Source: an uncultured Collinsella sp.
GTDB lineage: Bacteria; Actinomycetota; Coriobacteriia; Coriobacteriales; Coriobacteriaceae
Assembly: GCA_900541035.1 (NCBI GenBank)
Contig: UQIN01000014.1
Coordinates: 3,540 to 67,539 of the forward strand
DNA: 64,000 nt
Direction of reading: 5' to 3'
The position numbers were made by a program, and so were the translations under genes. How positions within the stretch are numbered: position 1 is the first letter of the stretch; each line of letters opens with the position of its first letter. The notes under the pieces are model-generated. The model was not told the origin of the DNA, ran no database searches, and worked only from the letters and a program-made list of their open reading frames with translations. Shown piece by piece: positions 1 to 8,002 of this stretch.

Positions 1-144
1 GCGGCACGGCCTCGCCGCCCACGGCGAGGCCGCGCGCCCCGAGGTCGATCTGCGCCATGAGCACGGCCAGGCGAACCGGTGCCGCGTGGCGCGACTTCAG
101 GGCCTCGGCGCGCAGGCCCGCGAGCAGGCCGCCTTTCTCGCCCG

Positions 145-148
<4 letters not shown>
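1..148 (-). CDS. ABC-2 type permease, N-terminal fragment (cut by window edge)
   Basis: The reading frame starts at the ATG at 148 and runs off the left edge, so only about 49 residues are visible. The fragment (MTGEKGGLLAGLRAEALKSR and on) begins with a cytoplasmic stretch typical of permease subunits of lantibiotic-protection ABC transporters, just before a first membrane helix. Its start codon overlaps the stop of the upstream ATPase gene (ATGA), so the two are translationally coupled. Role is inferred from this coupling: it should form the membrane pore for the ATPase. The domain itself is outside the window. Confidence 0.6.
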
Positions 149-873
<725 letters not shown>

Positions 874-1261
874 GGGTTCGTCCTTTCTCTTCCGGGCGCA
901 CGGGCCGAGTCGCCGTGCCCGCGCGCCTTGCCTTTCGGGTTCACCATCCATGGTGGGGCGCGTTTCTAACGAAGCCGTAACGGCCGTTGGGCTCTTTTGG
1001 CGCCAGCCAATCTCGACCCGCACGCATTTGCTTAAAGCAACAACTTTCCCGATCGATGTAATCACCAAATCAAAACGTGTACACCAGCCACCAAAGATGT
1101 CGAAAAATGTCGCTTTTGGAGGCTGATGTACACAAATGCAGAATCCAGCGCAGCCCAGAGGCACCCTTCACATGTCTGGACTCTCTATGGCCGCGCTGGA
1201 TAGACATCGCTAGAACGGGTATAGTATCGAAAGTTTTGTCGTTTACCAGCGGGGGAGTCCT
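874..1261. other. Divergent intergenic region
   Basis: No gene is supported in these 388 bases between the minus-strand ABC operon and the plus-strand phosphatidyltransferase. The only clear structure is the imperfect dyad at 1077-1133. A possible -10 (TATAGT, 1220-1225) lies 36 bases before the GTG start at 1262, but no convincing -35 accompanies it. Confidence 0.5.
1077..1133. repeat. Imperfect 19-bp inverted repeat (GTGTACA...TGTACAC)
   Basis: Arms 1077-1095 and 1115-1133 pair at 17 of 19 positions across a 19-base centre; both outer ends are GTGTACA. There is no T-run on either side, so it does not look like a terminator. Its position between divergent genes fits an operator or a transcript hairpin in the ABC leader. 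Confidence 0.5.
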
Positions 1262-1966
1262 GTGGGCATCAAGAAGAAGATCAAAAAGGAGCTTATCGGC
1301 ACTTCCGATTACCCGTCGAATAAGATCTTTACGATCTCCAATTTCATCACCTTTACGCGCCTGGTCCTCACGCTCGTCTTTTTGTATCTGTTTGTGACGG
1401 ACAACAACCGTGTCGTTGCCATTGTCATCTATGCCATCGCGGCTTCCACCGACTGGATGGACGGCCAGATTGCCCGCATGACCAAAACGGTCTCGTGGCT
1501 CGGTAAGGTTATGGATCCCATCTGCGACCGCGCGCTGTTGTTTACCGGCGTGCTGGGTCTGGTAGTCCGCGGTGAGCTTCCCATCTGGGTCTGCGTGCTC
1601 ATTATCGGCCGCGATATCTACCTGGGCATCGGCACGCTCATCGTGCGCCACTACCACCGGCGCCCCATCGACGTCGTCTTTCCCGGCAAGATTGCCACGG
1701 CACTGCTCATGACCGGCTTCTCGCTCATGCTGCTTGGGTTCCCCGTCATCGACGGCTGGCATCTGCTGCCCGCCACGTTCACGGCATTCCCAGGCCTCAA
1801 CGGAAGCTCGGTGCCCCTCGGCATCTTCTTTGTGTACGGCGGCGTGATCTTCTCCATGCTCACGGCTGTCATCTACTCCATTAAGGGCGGAGTGGCCATT
1901 AAACAGGCTCTCGCGCATCCCGAGGACGAGGACATCGACTTTCTGAACCCTGAAATCGAAGACTGA
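1262..1966 (+). CDS. CDP-alcohol phosphatidyltransferase family membrane protein
   Basis: A 234-residue integral membrane enzyme that transfers a phosphatidyl group from CDP-diacylglycerol to an alcohol. The family signature D-x2-D-G-x2-A-R-x8-G-x3-D-x3-D is present at about residues 65-90 (DWMDGQIARMTKTV, then GKVMDPICD). Several hydrophobic helices follow. The start is GTG at 1262, supported by GGGGGAG five bases upstream. A second, more canonical PgsA is encoded at 22177-22815, so this paralogue probably makes a different phospholipid (a cardiolipin-synthase-like role is possible); the acceptor cannot be read from sequence. It precedes the FHA and MerR genes in the same direction. Confidence 0.85.
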   Translation: MGIKKKIKKELIGTSDYPSNKIFTISNFITFTRLVLTLVFLYLFVTDNNRVVAIVIYAIAASTDWMDGQIARMTKTVSWLGKVMDPICDRALLFTGVLGLVVRGELPIWVCVLIIGRDIYLGIGTLIVRHYHRRPIDVVFPGKIATALLMTGFSLMLLGFPVIDGWHLLPATFTAFPGLNGSSVPLGIFFVYGGVIFSMLTAVIYSIKGGVAIKQALAHPEDEDIDFLNPEIED

Positions 1967-2032
1967 TTCGTTGGGGTATGATTACGTAAGGTACATTTTT
2001 TGCGGCACGTCCGCGATAAGTTAGGGGTTGTC

Positions 2033-2467
2033 ATGGACAACATGGTTAACAATATGCCTCAGAATGATAAGACTGCTGACGCTACCTGCGTATTCCGCGT
2101 GCCTTCAAGCGACGTCACCGTTCCCGACCTCATGGCCAACGTGCGCATCACCGCTCCGGTTCTGTCCATCGTCAAGGGTCCTCAGACAGGAGCTGCCTTT
2201 GAGCTCGAGGACGACGTGACCACCATCGGCCGCGATCCCGCGAACGGCATCTTCCTCAACGACATGACCGTCTCGCGCAGTCACGCACGCATTATTCGTG
2301 AGGGCCTGGGCGCCCGTATTGAGGATCTGGGCTCGCTCAACGGCACCTGGGTCGACGGCGCCATCGTCAACGATGCTCCGCTGCACGACGGCTCTTCCGT
2401 TCAAATCGGTACGTTCACGCTCATCTACCACGAGAGCACGCCGGAGCGCATCGAAACCGGTGAGTAG
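2033..2467 (+). CDS. FHA domain protein, GarA/OdhI-like
   Basis: A 144-residue soluble protein. Residues about 55-135 form a forkhead-associated domain: TTIGRDPANGIFLND, SRSHARI and the phosphothreonine-loop motif SLNGTWVDG are all present. The N-terminal tail carries DATCVFR, which lines up with the ETTSVFR phospho-switch of mycobacterial GarA and corynebacterial OdhI, with one of the two threonines kept. In that family the phosphorylated tail folds back on its own FHA domain and releases partner enzymes. The start at 2033 is preceded by AGGGG. The next gene, a FtsR-like MerR regulator 3 bases downstream, is the same neighbour as in Corynebacterium and Mycobacterium. Partners here are unknown. 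Confidence 0.8.
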   Translation: MDNMVNNMPQNDKTADATCVFRVPSSDVTVPDLMANVRITAPVLSIVKGPQTGAAFELEDDVTTIGRDPANGIFLNDMTVSRSHARIIREGLGARIEDLGSLNGTWVDGAIVNDAPLHDGSSVQIGTFTLIYHESTPERIETGE

Positions 2468-2470
2468 GTA

Positions 2471-3355
2471 ATGGCCGAACGCAACTATCTGAGTATCGGC
2501 CAGGTCGTCAATCTACTTCGAGGCGCATACCCCGATCTATCGAACTCAAAAATTAGATTTCTAGAAGATGAGGGGCTCATCACCCCTCATCGTACGCCTA
2601 AGGGGTATCGCCAGTACTCCAAGGAAGACGTTGATCGTCTCGAGGTCATCCTGCACCTGCAGAAGACCCGCTACATGCCGCTCAACGTCATTAAACAGCG
2701 CTTGGAAAACGCAACGGACCTGTCCACTTTGGCTTACGAGGTGGGTCTGCTGTCCGATGTTCCGCTTAAGACGGAGCCCAAGGAGACCAAACAAAAGCTG
2801 CATCCCATCGAGACCATTCCCGACATGCTCGGTGTTGAGATTTCGTTTATCCGCTCCCTTGCCGAGAACGATCTTATCCGCATCATCAAGAGCCCGCAGA
2901 ACCGAGAGCTCGTGGATGGCCGAGATTTCCCGATTATCCGTTACTGCTCGGAGCTGTCGCGCTTCCACATTGAGCCGCGTAACCTGCGACAGTACGTATC
3001 GTCGGCAAACCGCGAGTCTTCGATGTTTGAGCAGGTTCTCGTGAGCATGCTCGGCATGGATACCTCCGATGACGAGCGCGACGCCAAGCTCGAGCGCGCT
3101 TTTAAGAAGCTGCACGACCTCACCGAGGGTGTGCATACCGCGCTCCTTAAGAACCGTGTCTTTGAGTCGCTCAACGCAGTGGTCGAGGACGCTGACATAG
3201 ATGCCCTCGATGAGGAGATCGCGCGTTCCGAATCCACCAAGGCTAAAAGCGATGCGACAAGCGTCCCCGCGGTTGCCGCGCACGACGAGTCGCTCGTGCA
3301 GCCGTCCAAGGTCGTCGTCCCCTCGCATAGCTCGTCTGCTAACACGGGCAAATAA
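2471..3355 (+). CDS. MerR-family regulator, FtsR-like
   Basis: A 294-residue DNA-binding protein. The winged helix-turn-helix at residues 5-75 contains LSIGQVVNLL, KIRFLEDEGLI and the wing GYRQYSKEDVDRL typical of MerR. The rest is not a metal- or drug-binding MerR tail: no cysteine cluster is seen, and the C-terminal 40 residues are low-complexity and acidic/Ser-rich. Position directly after a GarA/OdhI-like FHA gene matches FtsR, which activates ftsZ in corynebacteria, so a cell-division or cell-wall role is inferred. Translation probably couples to the FHA gene (3-base gap). Confidence 0.78.
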   Translation: MAERNYLSIGQVVNLLRGAYPDLSNSKIRFLEDEGLITPHRTPKGYRQYSKEDVDRLEVILHLQKTRYMPLNVIKQRLENATDLSTLAYEVGLLSDVPLKTEPKETKQKLHPIETIPDMLGVEISFIRSLAENDLIRIIKSPQNRELVDGRDFPIIRYCSELSRFHIEPRNLRQYVSSANRESSMFEQVLVSMLGMDTSDDERDAKLERAFKKLHDLTEGVHTALLKNRVFESLNAVVEDADIDALDEEIARSESTKAKSDATSVPAVAAHDESLVQPSKVVVPSHSSSANTGK

Positions 3356-3391
3356 CCGCCGTTCACCCGGCAATCCATGAAAGGTCACGCC

Positions 3392-3922
3392 ATGTACGAC
3401 TTCGAATCTCATATCGTCGATATCCCCGACTATCCCGAGCCCGGAGTCGTCTTTAAGGACATCACACCGCTCTTTGGCAATCCCGAGGCTCTGAAGGCCA
3501 TGGTGGATGCCCTGGCCGAGCATTTTGCCGACATGGGCATTACCAAGGTCGTAGGACCCGAGGCCCGCGGCTTTATGGTCGGTGTGCCCGTGGCCGTCGC
3601 CCTGGGTGCCGGCTTTGTTCCCGCACGTAAGCCGGGCAAACTGCCGCGCAAGACGGTAAGCGAGAGCTACGAGCTCGAGTATGGAACGGATTCTATCGAG
3701 ATCCACGCAGATGCCATCAGCTCTAAAGATACCGTGTTGATTCTGGACGACTTGGTCGCGACGGGTGGAACCGTCGAGGCAACAGGTAAACTGGTGCGAG
3801 ATATGGGCGCAAAGCTTGTGGGTTACGGTTGTATCCTTGAGCTTGCGTTTCTCAACCCGCGCAAGAAGCTCACGCCTTCTAACGAGGACGTTGAGCTCTT
3901 TAGCCTGGTAACGGTGGACTAG
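3392..3922 (+). CDS. apt: Adenine phosphoribosyltransferase
   Basis: A 176-residue cytoplasmic purine-salvage enzyme that converts adenine and PRPP to AMP. The family start DIPDYPEPGVVFKDITPLF is near the N-terminus, and the PRPP-binding loop is VLILDDLVATGGT at about residues 114-126. The length is normal for Apt. Two in-frame ATGs exist (3377 and 3392); 3392 is preferred because AAAGG lies about 7 bases before it and the protein then begins at the conserved N-terminus. It lies in a plus-strand run after the MerR gene with a 36-base gap, so it may be co-transcribed. Confidence 0.93.
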   Translation: MYDFESHIVDIPDYPEPGVVFKDITPLFGNPEALKAMVDALAEHFADMGITKVVGPEARGFMVGVPVAVALGAGFVPARKPGKLPRKTVSESYELEYGTDSIEIHADAISSKDTVLILDDLVATGGTVEATGKLVRDMGAKLVGYGCILELAFLNPRKKLTPSNEDVELFSLVTVD

Positions 3923-3954
3923 CCGCTACCCTTAGATACCGGAAAGGAAGCTAC

Positions 3955-5076
3955 ATGCGCACAGCAAATACGCACAAAAACATGGCACGCTGCGCTGCTA
4001 CGGCAACCCTAGCTTGTGTTTTGGGCCTGGGCCTCGTGGCTCCGGCCTACGCCGATACCGCATCCGACCTTGCCGCTGCCCGTACCAAGCTCGAGCAGAT
4101 TGGCACCCAAACCCAGCAAATTCATGAAGAACTCTCCGCACAGACGCAGGAGCTTGATCAGACTGCAGGCGAGATCACGCAAAAGCAGCAAGAGATTGCC
4201 GAAGGTCAGGCAAAGCTTTCGAGCTATGTTGCCGGTGAGTACAAGACCGGCGGTCTGAGTCTCCTTCAGGTTCTGACGGGCGTCGACGATCTGGGCGACA
4301 TGCTCAGCCGTCTCTTCTACTACGGTAAGGTGTCCGACAAGCAGGCCCAGACCATTCAGGAGGTCAAGGACCTTAAGCAGCAGCTCACCGATAAGCAGAC
4401 CGAACAGGAGAAGAACGTCGCCGCGACGCAGAAGAAGGTCGACGAGCTCAACGCCCAGCAGGCTGAGGCCCAGAGTGTCGTGAACTCCCTGGATTCGCAG
4501 CTGCAGGCCGAGCTTGCTGCCGAGGCCGAGGCCAACGCTGCGCTGCAGGCTGGCATTAATGCCAGCACCGCCGAAAAGGCCACGGTGAGCAATGACACCG
4601 CCGGTACGACCGAGAACACCAACAATGGTGGCGGTACGACCAACAACGGCGGCGGCAACACGCCTGCGCCCGCGCCCGCTCCTGCTCCCACGCCGCAGCC
4701 CGTGACGCCCGCTCCGGCTCCGACGCCTTCCGCACCGAGCCAGTCCGTTGACGGTGGTACCGTTGTTTCGCGCGCCTACAGCAAGCTCGGTTATGCTTAT
4801 TCTTGGGGCGGTATTGGACCGAACAGCTTTGACTGCTCCGGCTTTGTGAGCTATTGCCTCACCGGCCGTTATTGCCGCCTTGGCACCACGGGTACCTTCA
4901 TGGGCTGGACCCGCGTGTCCGATCCCCAGCCTGGTGACGTCGTGGTTAACTCTTACCACACCGGCATCTACATTGGTAACGGCCAGATGATCCATGCTTC
5001 CGACTACAAGACGGGCGTCATCATCAGCTCCGTTGCCGCCGGCATGAACAATAACTATATTTTCGTTCGCTACTAA
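3955..5076 (+). CDS. Secreted NlpC/P60 peptidoglycan hydrolase with coiled coil
   Basis: A 373-residue exported cell-wall enzyme. A signal peptide (residues 1-33, cleavage likely after AYA) is followed by a long Gln/Glu-rich coiled coil (about 35-200) like PcsB/RipA proteins, a Thr/Asn/Gly then Pro/Ala linker, and a C-terminal NlpC/P60 domain (about 265-373). Catalytic residues are visible: Cys in FDCSGFVSY, His in SYHTGIYIG, and a second His in MIHASD. Such enzymes cut the D-Glu to diamino-acid bond in stem peptides and are often held inactive by the coiled coil until recruited by the division machinery. A strong terminator follows at once. Confidence 0.9.
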   Translation: MRTANTHKNMARCAATATLACVLGLGLVAPAYADTASDLAAARTKLEQIGTQTQQIHEELSAQTQELDQTAGEITQKQQEIAEGQAKLSSYVAGEYKTGGLSLLQVLTGVDDLGDMLSRLFYYGKVSDKQAQTIQEVKDLKQQLTDKQTEQEKNVAATQKKVDELNAQQAEAQSVVNSLDSQLQAELAAEAEANAALQAGINASTAEKATVSNDTAGTTENTNNGGGTTNNGGGNTPAPAPAPAPTPQPVTPAPAPTPSAPSQSVDGGTVVSRAYSKLGYAYSWGGIGPNSFDCSGFVSYCLTGRYCRLGTTGTFMGWTRVSDPQPGDVVVNSYHTGIYIGNGQMIHASDYKTGVIISSVAAGMNNNYIFVRY

Positions 5077-5101
5077 GTATTCAGATAAAGCAAACGGATA
5101 T

Positions 5102-5140
5102 GGACCTTGTGGCTTTAAGTCGCGAGGTCCATTCTTTTGC
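5102..5140 (+). terminator. Rho-independent terminator after the NlpC/P60 gene
   Basis: GGACCT at 5102-5107 pairs with AGGTCC at 5125-5130, followed by a T-rich stretch (ATTCTTTTGCCTTT). It lies 25 bases after the stop codon. Confidence 0.6.
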
Positions 5141-5150
5141 CTTTAGTGCA

Positions 5151-5185
5151 GGCCGCTATCTAGTTTTGAATACTAGATAGCGGCC
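5151..5185. repeat. Perfect 14-bp inverted repeat upstream of the DegV gene
   Basis: GGCCGCTATCTAGT (5151-5164) is mirrored exactly at 5172-5185 around a 7-base centre. No T-run follows on the plus strand, and a TATAAT box (5206-5211) starts 20 bases further on, so the dyad covers the expected -35 position. This arrangement fits an operator controlling the DegV promoter. Confidence 0.55.
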
Positions 5186-5205
5186 CAATCGGTCTGTAAG
5201 ATGGC

Positions 5206-5211
5206 TATAAT
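5206..5211 (+). promoter_or_regulatory. Putative -10 box for the DegV gene
   Basis: TATAAT at 5206-5211 lies 30 bases before the ATG. The -35 position falls in the 5151-5185 dyad and is not close to TTGACA. Confidence 0.4.
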
Positions 5212-5240
5212 TGTATGGGAACAATTAGAAAGGACCCTCT

Positions 5241-6107
5241 ATGAGCTGGGCACTTATCTCCGATTCAAGCTGCAACCTCCGTGATTGGCAACCGACCGCG
5301 CCCCATACCACCTTTGCATTTGCGCCCCTCAAAATTCGAGTGGGGGAGCGTGAATTCGTCGATGACCTTTCGCTCGATGTACATGAGCTCAATTGCGCTG
5401 TTCAGGCGGAGACGAACGCTTCTTCGAGCGCTTGTCCCAGCGTAGGGGAGTGGGCCGAGCTCTTCAAATTGGCAGACAAGACCATCTGCATGCCAATCTC
5501 TGAGGGCGTGTCGGGCAGCTACAACGCAGCAGCCACGGCTCGCGATATGGTTCTTGCTGAGGAACCGGACCGCAATATTCATCTAGTCAATTCGCGCGCA
5601 GCTGGCGGCAAAATGGACCTCATTTTCTTGCTGTTCGACCGCTATCTTGCAAGCAATCCGGATGTCTCATTCGAGGACGCTTGCGCATACTTCGATAGCC
5701 TCGAGCAAAACAGCAAGATCCTCTTTAGCCTGTGTAATTACGAGAACCTCGCCAAAGCCGGACGCATCCCTAAGGCAGCCGGCGTCATTGCCAACAAGCT
5801 CAATATTCGCATTTTGGGCACGGCGAGCGAGGCCGGTAAAATCGAGCTCGTCGGGCACACGCGTGGCGAAAAGAAGATGCTCAACAAGATCATCGACACC
5901 ATGGAAGCCGAAGGTTTTACGGGCGGCGAGGTCGTTATCGACCATGTCGAGAATGAGGCAGGCGCCCAAGCACTTGCCAGCCGAATTGTGGAGCGCTGGC
6001 CAGGCTCCAAGACTATCATCATGCCCTGCAACGGCCTGGATTCCTATTACGCCGAGATGCACGGCCTCATCATCGGCTACGGCATGGGCGTAGCTTCGGG
6101 CAAATAA
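5241..6107 (+). CDS. DegV family fatty-acid-binding protein
   Basis: A 288-residue protein of the DegV/FakB family, which binds a single fatty acid and presents it to a kinase. The N-terminal start MSWALISDSSCNLRDW, the ligand-site pattern around SEGVSGSYNAA (about 89-99) and the NSRAAGGK segment near residue 118 are characteristic. The C-terminal half has the family's VVIDHVENE and MPCNGLDSYYAEMHG regions. Start ATG follows AGAAAGGA. It stands alone between a dyad-containing promoter and a bidirectional terminator. The kinase partner FakA is not in this window, so the ligand and pathway are assigned from family only. Confidence 0.85.
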   Translation: MSWALISDSSCNLRDWQPTAPHTTFAFAPLKIRVGEREFVDDLSLDVHELNCAVQAETNASSSACPSVGEWAELFKLADKTICMPISEGVSGSYNAAATARDMVLAEEPDRNIHLVNSRAAGGKMDLIFLLFDRYLASNPDVSFEDACAYFDSLEQNSKILFSLCNYENLAKAGRIPKAAGVIANKLNIRILGTASEAGKIELVGHTRGEKKMLNKIIDTMEAEGFTGGEVVIDHVENEAGAQALASRIVERWPGSKTIIMPCNGLDSYYAEMHGLIIGYGMGVASGK

Positions 6108-6127
6108 CGTCCAACCAAGCAAAAATA

Positions 6128-6173
6128 CGGGCGGGACAAAGCGACAGATGGCTCTTTGTCCCGCCCGTTTTAT
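6128..6173. terminator. Bidirectional terminator between convergent genes
   Basis: A perfect 14-bp stem: CGGGCGGGACAAAG at 6128-6141 pairs with 6154-6167, flanked by A-rich sequence on the left and TTTTATA on the right. It sits between the DegV gene (plus) and the DUF1836 gene (minus). Confidence 0.85.
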
Positions 6174-6180
6174 ACTTCGG

Positions 6181-6792
6181 CTAGCTATTAAACCCGTTGA
6201 ACTTGAGATAGCTCATCAAGTAAGCCTTCGAAACAAAGGATGAAACCGCGCTGCGCACAAGCAGCGACTCACGCGTTATCTGATGCGCAGTATCGGGAAC
6301 CGGCGTCTGCTCGACGGAAAACGCCGAACGAATCGATGCCTCGAGCTGATCGACCACATAATCGAAGGCCGTCGGGGCATCGTAGCTCAAACGCTGAATG
6401 TTAAAGAGTGCCTGCACCGCAGCAATAGGTAGCACCTGCTTAAAGAGGCAGATAGCGATCAGGCGGGCAATCTGCTCACGGCCATATTGCTTTTTGACCG
6501 GAGCAGGCACCAGGCCGACCTTCACGTAGTTATTGATCATCGATGGCGTAATGACAGGGTGCTCAACGCAAATGGACAGCGGCTCCATCCACAGCGCAAC
6601 ATACTCAATGACCTGGTCGCGGTAGAGCGTCACATTGGGCAACTGGTTATAGCGCGGCAGACTCAACGTATTGAGTTTACGCACGATTTCGGACTGAATA
6701 AATGCATCGGGCAGCACAGTGGGCTGAATATCCTCAGGCTTAATACTGACCGACGAATCGGACATCGGAATAACGTGTTTAACGTGGTTCAT
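6181..6792 (-). CDS. DUF1836 domain protein
   Basis: A 203-residue protein. Residues about 45-150 match the DUF1836 pattern: LPRYNQLPNVTLYRDQVIEYV, then PVITPSMINNYVKVGLVPAP, then KKQYGREQIARLIAICLFKQ. This region resembles a MerR-like helix-turn-helix, so a regulatory role is likely though not established for the family. The start at 6792 is chosen because GGAGG precedes it by about 6 bases; the longer open frame upstream crosses the trxB terminator. It is transcribed alone, in the same direction as trxB but behind a terminator. Confidence 0.75.
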   Translation of the reverse strand: MNHVKHVIPMSDSSVSIKPEDIQPTVLPDAFIQSEIVRKLNTLSLPRYNQLPNVTLYRDQVIEYVALWMEPLSICVEHPVITPSMINNYVKVGLVPAPVKKQYGREQIARLIAICLFKQVLPIAAVQALFNIQRLSYDAPTAFDYVVDQLEASIRSAFSVEQTPVPDTAHQITRESLLVRSAVSSFVSKAYLMSYLKFNGFNS

Positions 6793-6865
6793 AAAGGTCC
6801 TCCGTTCATTTTCTATATTGTATTCTAGGTTATCCAGTTTTGCATACCACATAGCCGGCAAGTAA

Positions 6866-6905
6866 AAGTGGTTGGACAACACATTGATGCATCGTCCAAC
6901 CACTT
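6866..6905 (-). terminator. Terminator after trxB
   Basis: Arms 6866-6877 and 6894-6905 form a perfect 12-bp stem (AAGTGGTTGGAC and its complement). On the minus strand it is followed by TTTTACTT, about 40 bases after the trxB stop. Confidence 0.75.
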
Positions 6906-6946
6906 TGTTTAAAGATAGCAACCTTACATAAGATATATTATCGTAC

Positions 6947-7885
6947 TTATCCGCGGAGAAATGCATATGCACTGGTTGCCGCTATGGCTCCGTCCGAAAC
7001 GGCGGTCACAACTTGGCGTAAACGCTTGGAACGGATATCGCCAGCGGCAAATAAGCCAGGCGTGCGGGTGGCCATGGATTCATCAGTCAGAATGCCGCCA
7101 TCAGGCGCCAGATCGACTAGATGCTCAACAAGCTCGGTATGGGGTTGCGTGCCGGTAAAGACAAAAATGCCAAACGAGCCAGGCTCAAATGACTCGGTAT
7201 GAGTCTCGCCGGATGCATTGTCCTTAAAGGTAATCGTCGTTGGCATGGCTTCGCCCGATAGCTCCACAATACTAGTTTGGTACCTAACTGTAATATTGTC
7301 TTTTGCGAGTACTTTCTGGACAACACCATCAGGCGCACGAAACTGGTCGCGGCGCAGCACGATGGTCACACTGCTGGCGATTTCTGACAAGAACAGGGCT
7401 TCCTCGCAGGCGGCATTGCCGCCACCGATGACAAAGACCTGTTTACCGCGAAAGAACATGCCATCGCACGTCGCGCAATACGAAACACCGCGACCGCGAT
7501 ACGTATCCTCGCCAACAAAACCAGCAGATCGCGGCGTAGCACCCATGCAAGCGATAACACTCGAGGCCAGCGTATCGCCCATATCATGATGCACCGTAAA
7601 CAGCGCTGTATCAGCATCGTAATCGATACCCGTAACCATGCTCCATGTAACCTGTGCTCCCAGGCCCTCTGCATGCTGCTGAAAACGCTCGCCGAGTTCG
7701 GCGCCACTCAAGAGCGGAATACCCGGATAGTTCTCGACCTCATTGGTTGTGGCAATCTGCCCTCCCGACATGCCCTGCTCAATCACAGTCGTCGTTAGGT
7801 TGGCACGCGCAGCGTAAATGGCGGCAGCATAGCCCGCGGGGCCGCCACCGATAATCGCAACATCGATCGGCTGATCGGTAGTCAT
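6947..7885 (-). CDS. trxB: Thioredoxin reductase
   Basis: A 312-residue FAD- and NADPH-dependent oxidoreductase that reduces thioredoxin. The FAD-binding GGGPAGYAAA is at about residues 12-21, the redox pair CATC at about residues 135-138 in the usual SYCATCDG context, the NADPH motif GGGNAACEEA near 153, and the C-terminal FAD motif GLFAAGDIR. The length is typical of the low-molecular-weight class. Start ATG at 7885 has GGAGG six to seven bases upstream. It is divergent from the glycosyltransferase gene. No thioredoxin gene lies beside it. Confidence 0.93.
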   Translation of the reverse strand: MTTDQPIDVAIIGGGPAGYAAAIYAARANLTTTVIEQGMSGGQIATTNEVENYPGIPLLSGAELGERFQQHAEGLGAQVTWSMVTGIDYDADTALFTVHHDMGDTLASSVIACMGATPRSAGFVGEDTYRGRGVSYCATCDGMFFRGKQVFVIGGGNAACEEALFLSEIASSVTIVLRRDQFRAPDGVVQKVLAKDNITVRYQTSIVELSGEAMPTTITFKDNASGETHTESFEPGSFGIFVFTGTQPHTELVEHLVDLAPDGGILTDESMATRTPGLFAAGDIRSKRLRQVVTAVSDGAIAATSAYAFLRG

Positions 7886-8002
7886 GAAGAGACCTCCTGT
7901 CGAAAGATTGGCGTTCTTTGCGCTCATACCCAAATTTACGTGAACATGACACTCATGCACTACAATGATAAATCGCGTATCAAAGCTGAAGGGGAGTTAT
8001 CG

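Noticed and set aside
5102..5185. Treating both hairpins after the NlpC/P60 gene as a double terminator
   Set aside because: Only the first has a T-rich tail; the second is a perfect dyad next to a -10 box and is better explained as an operator.
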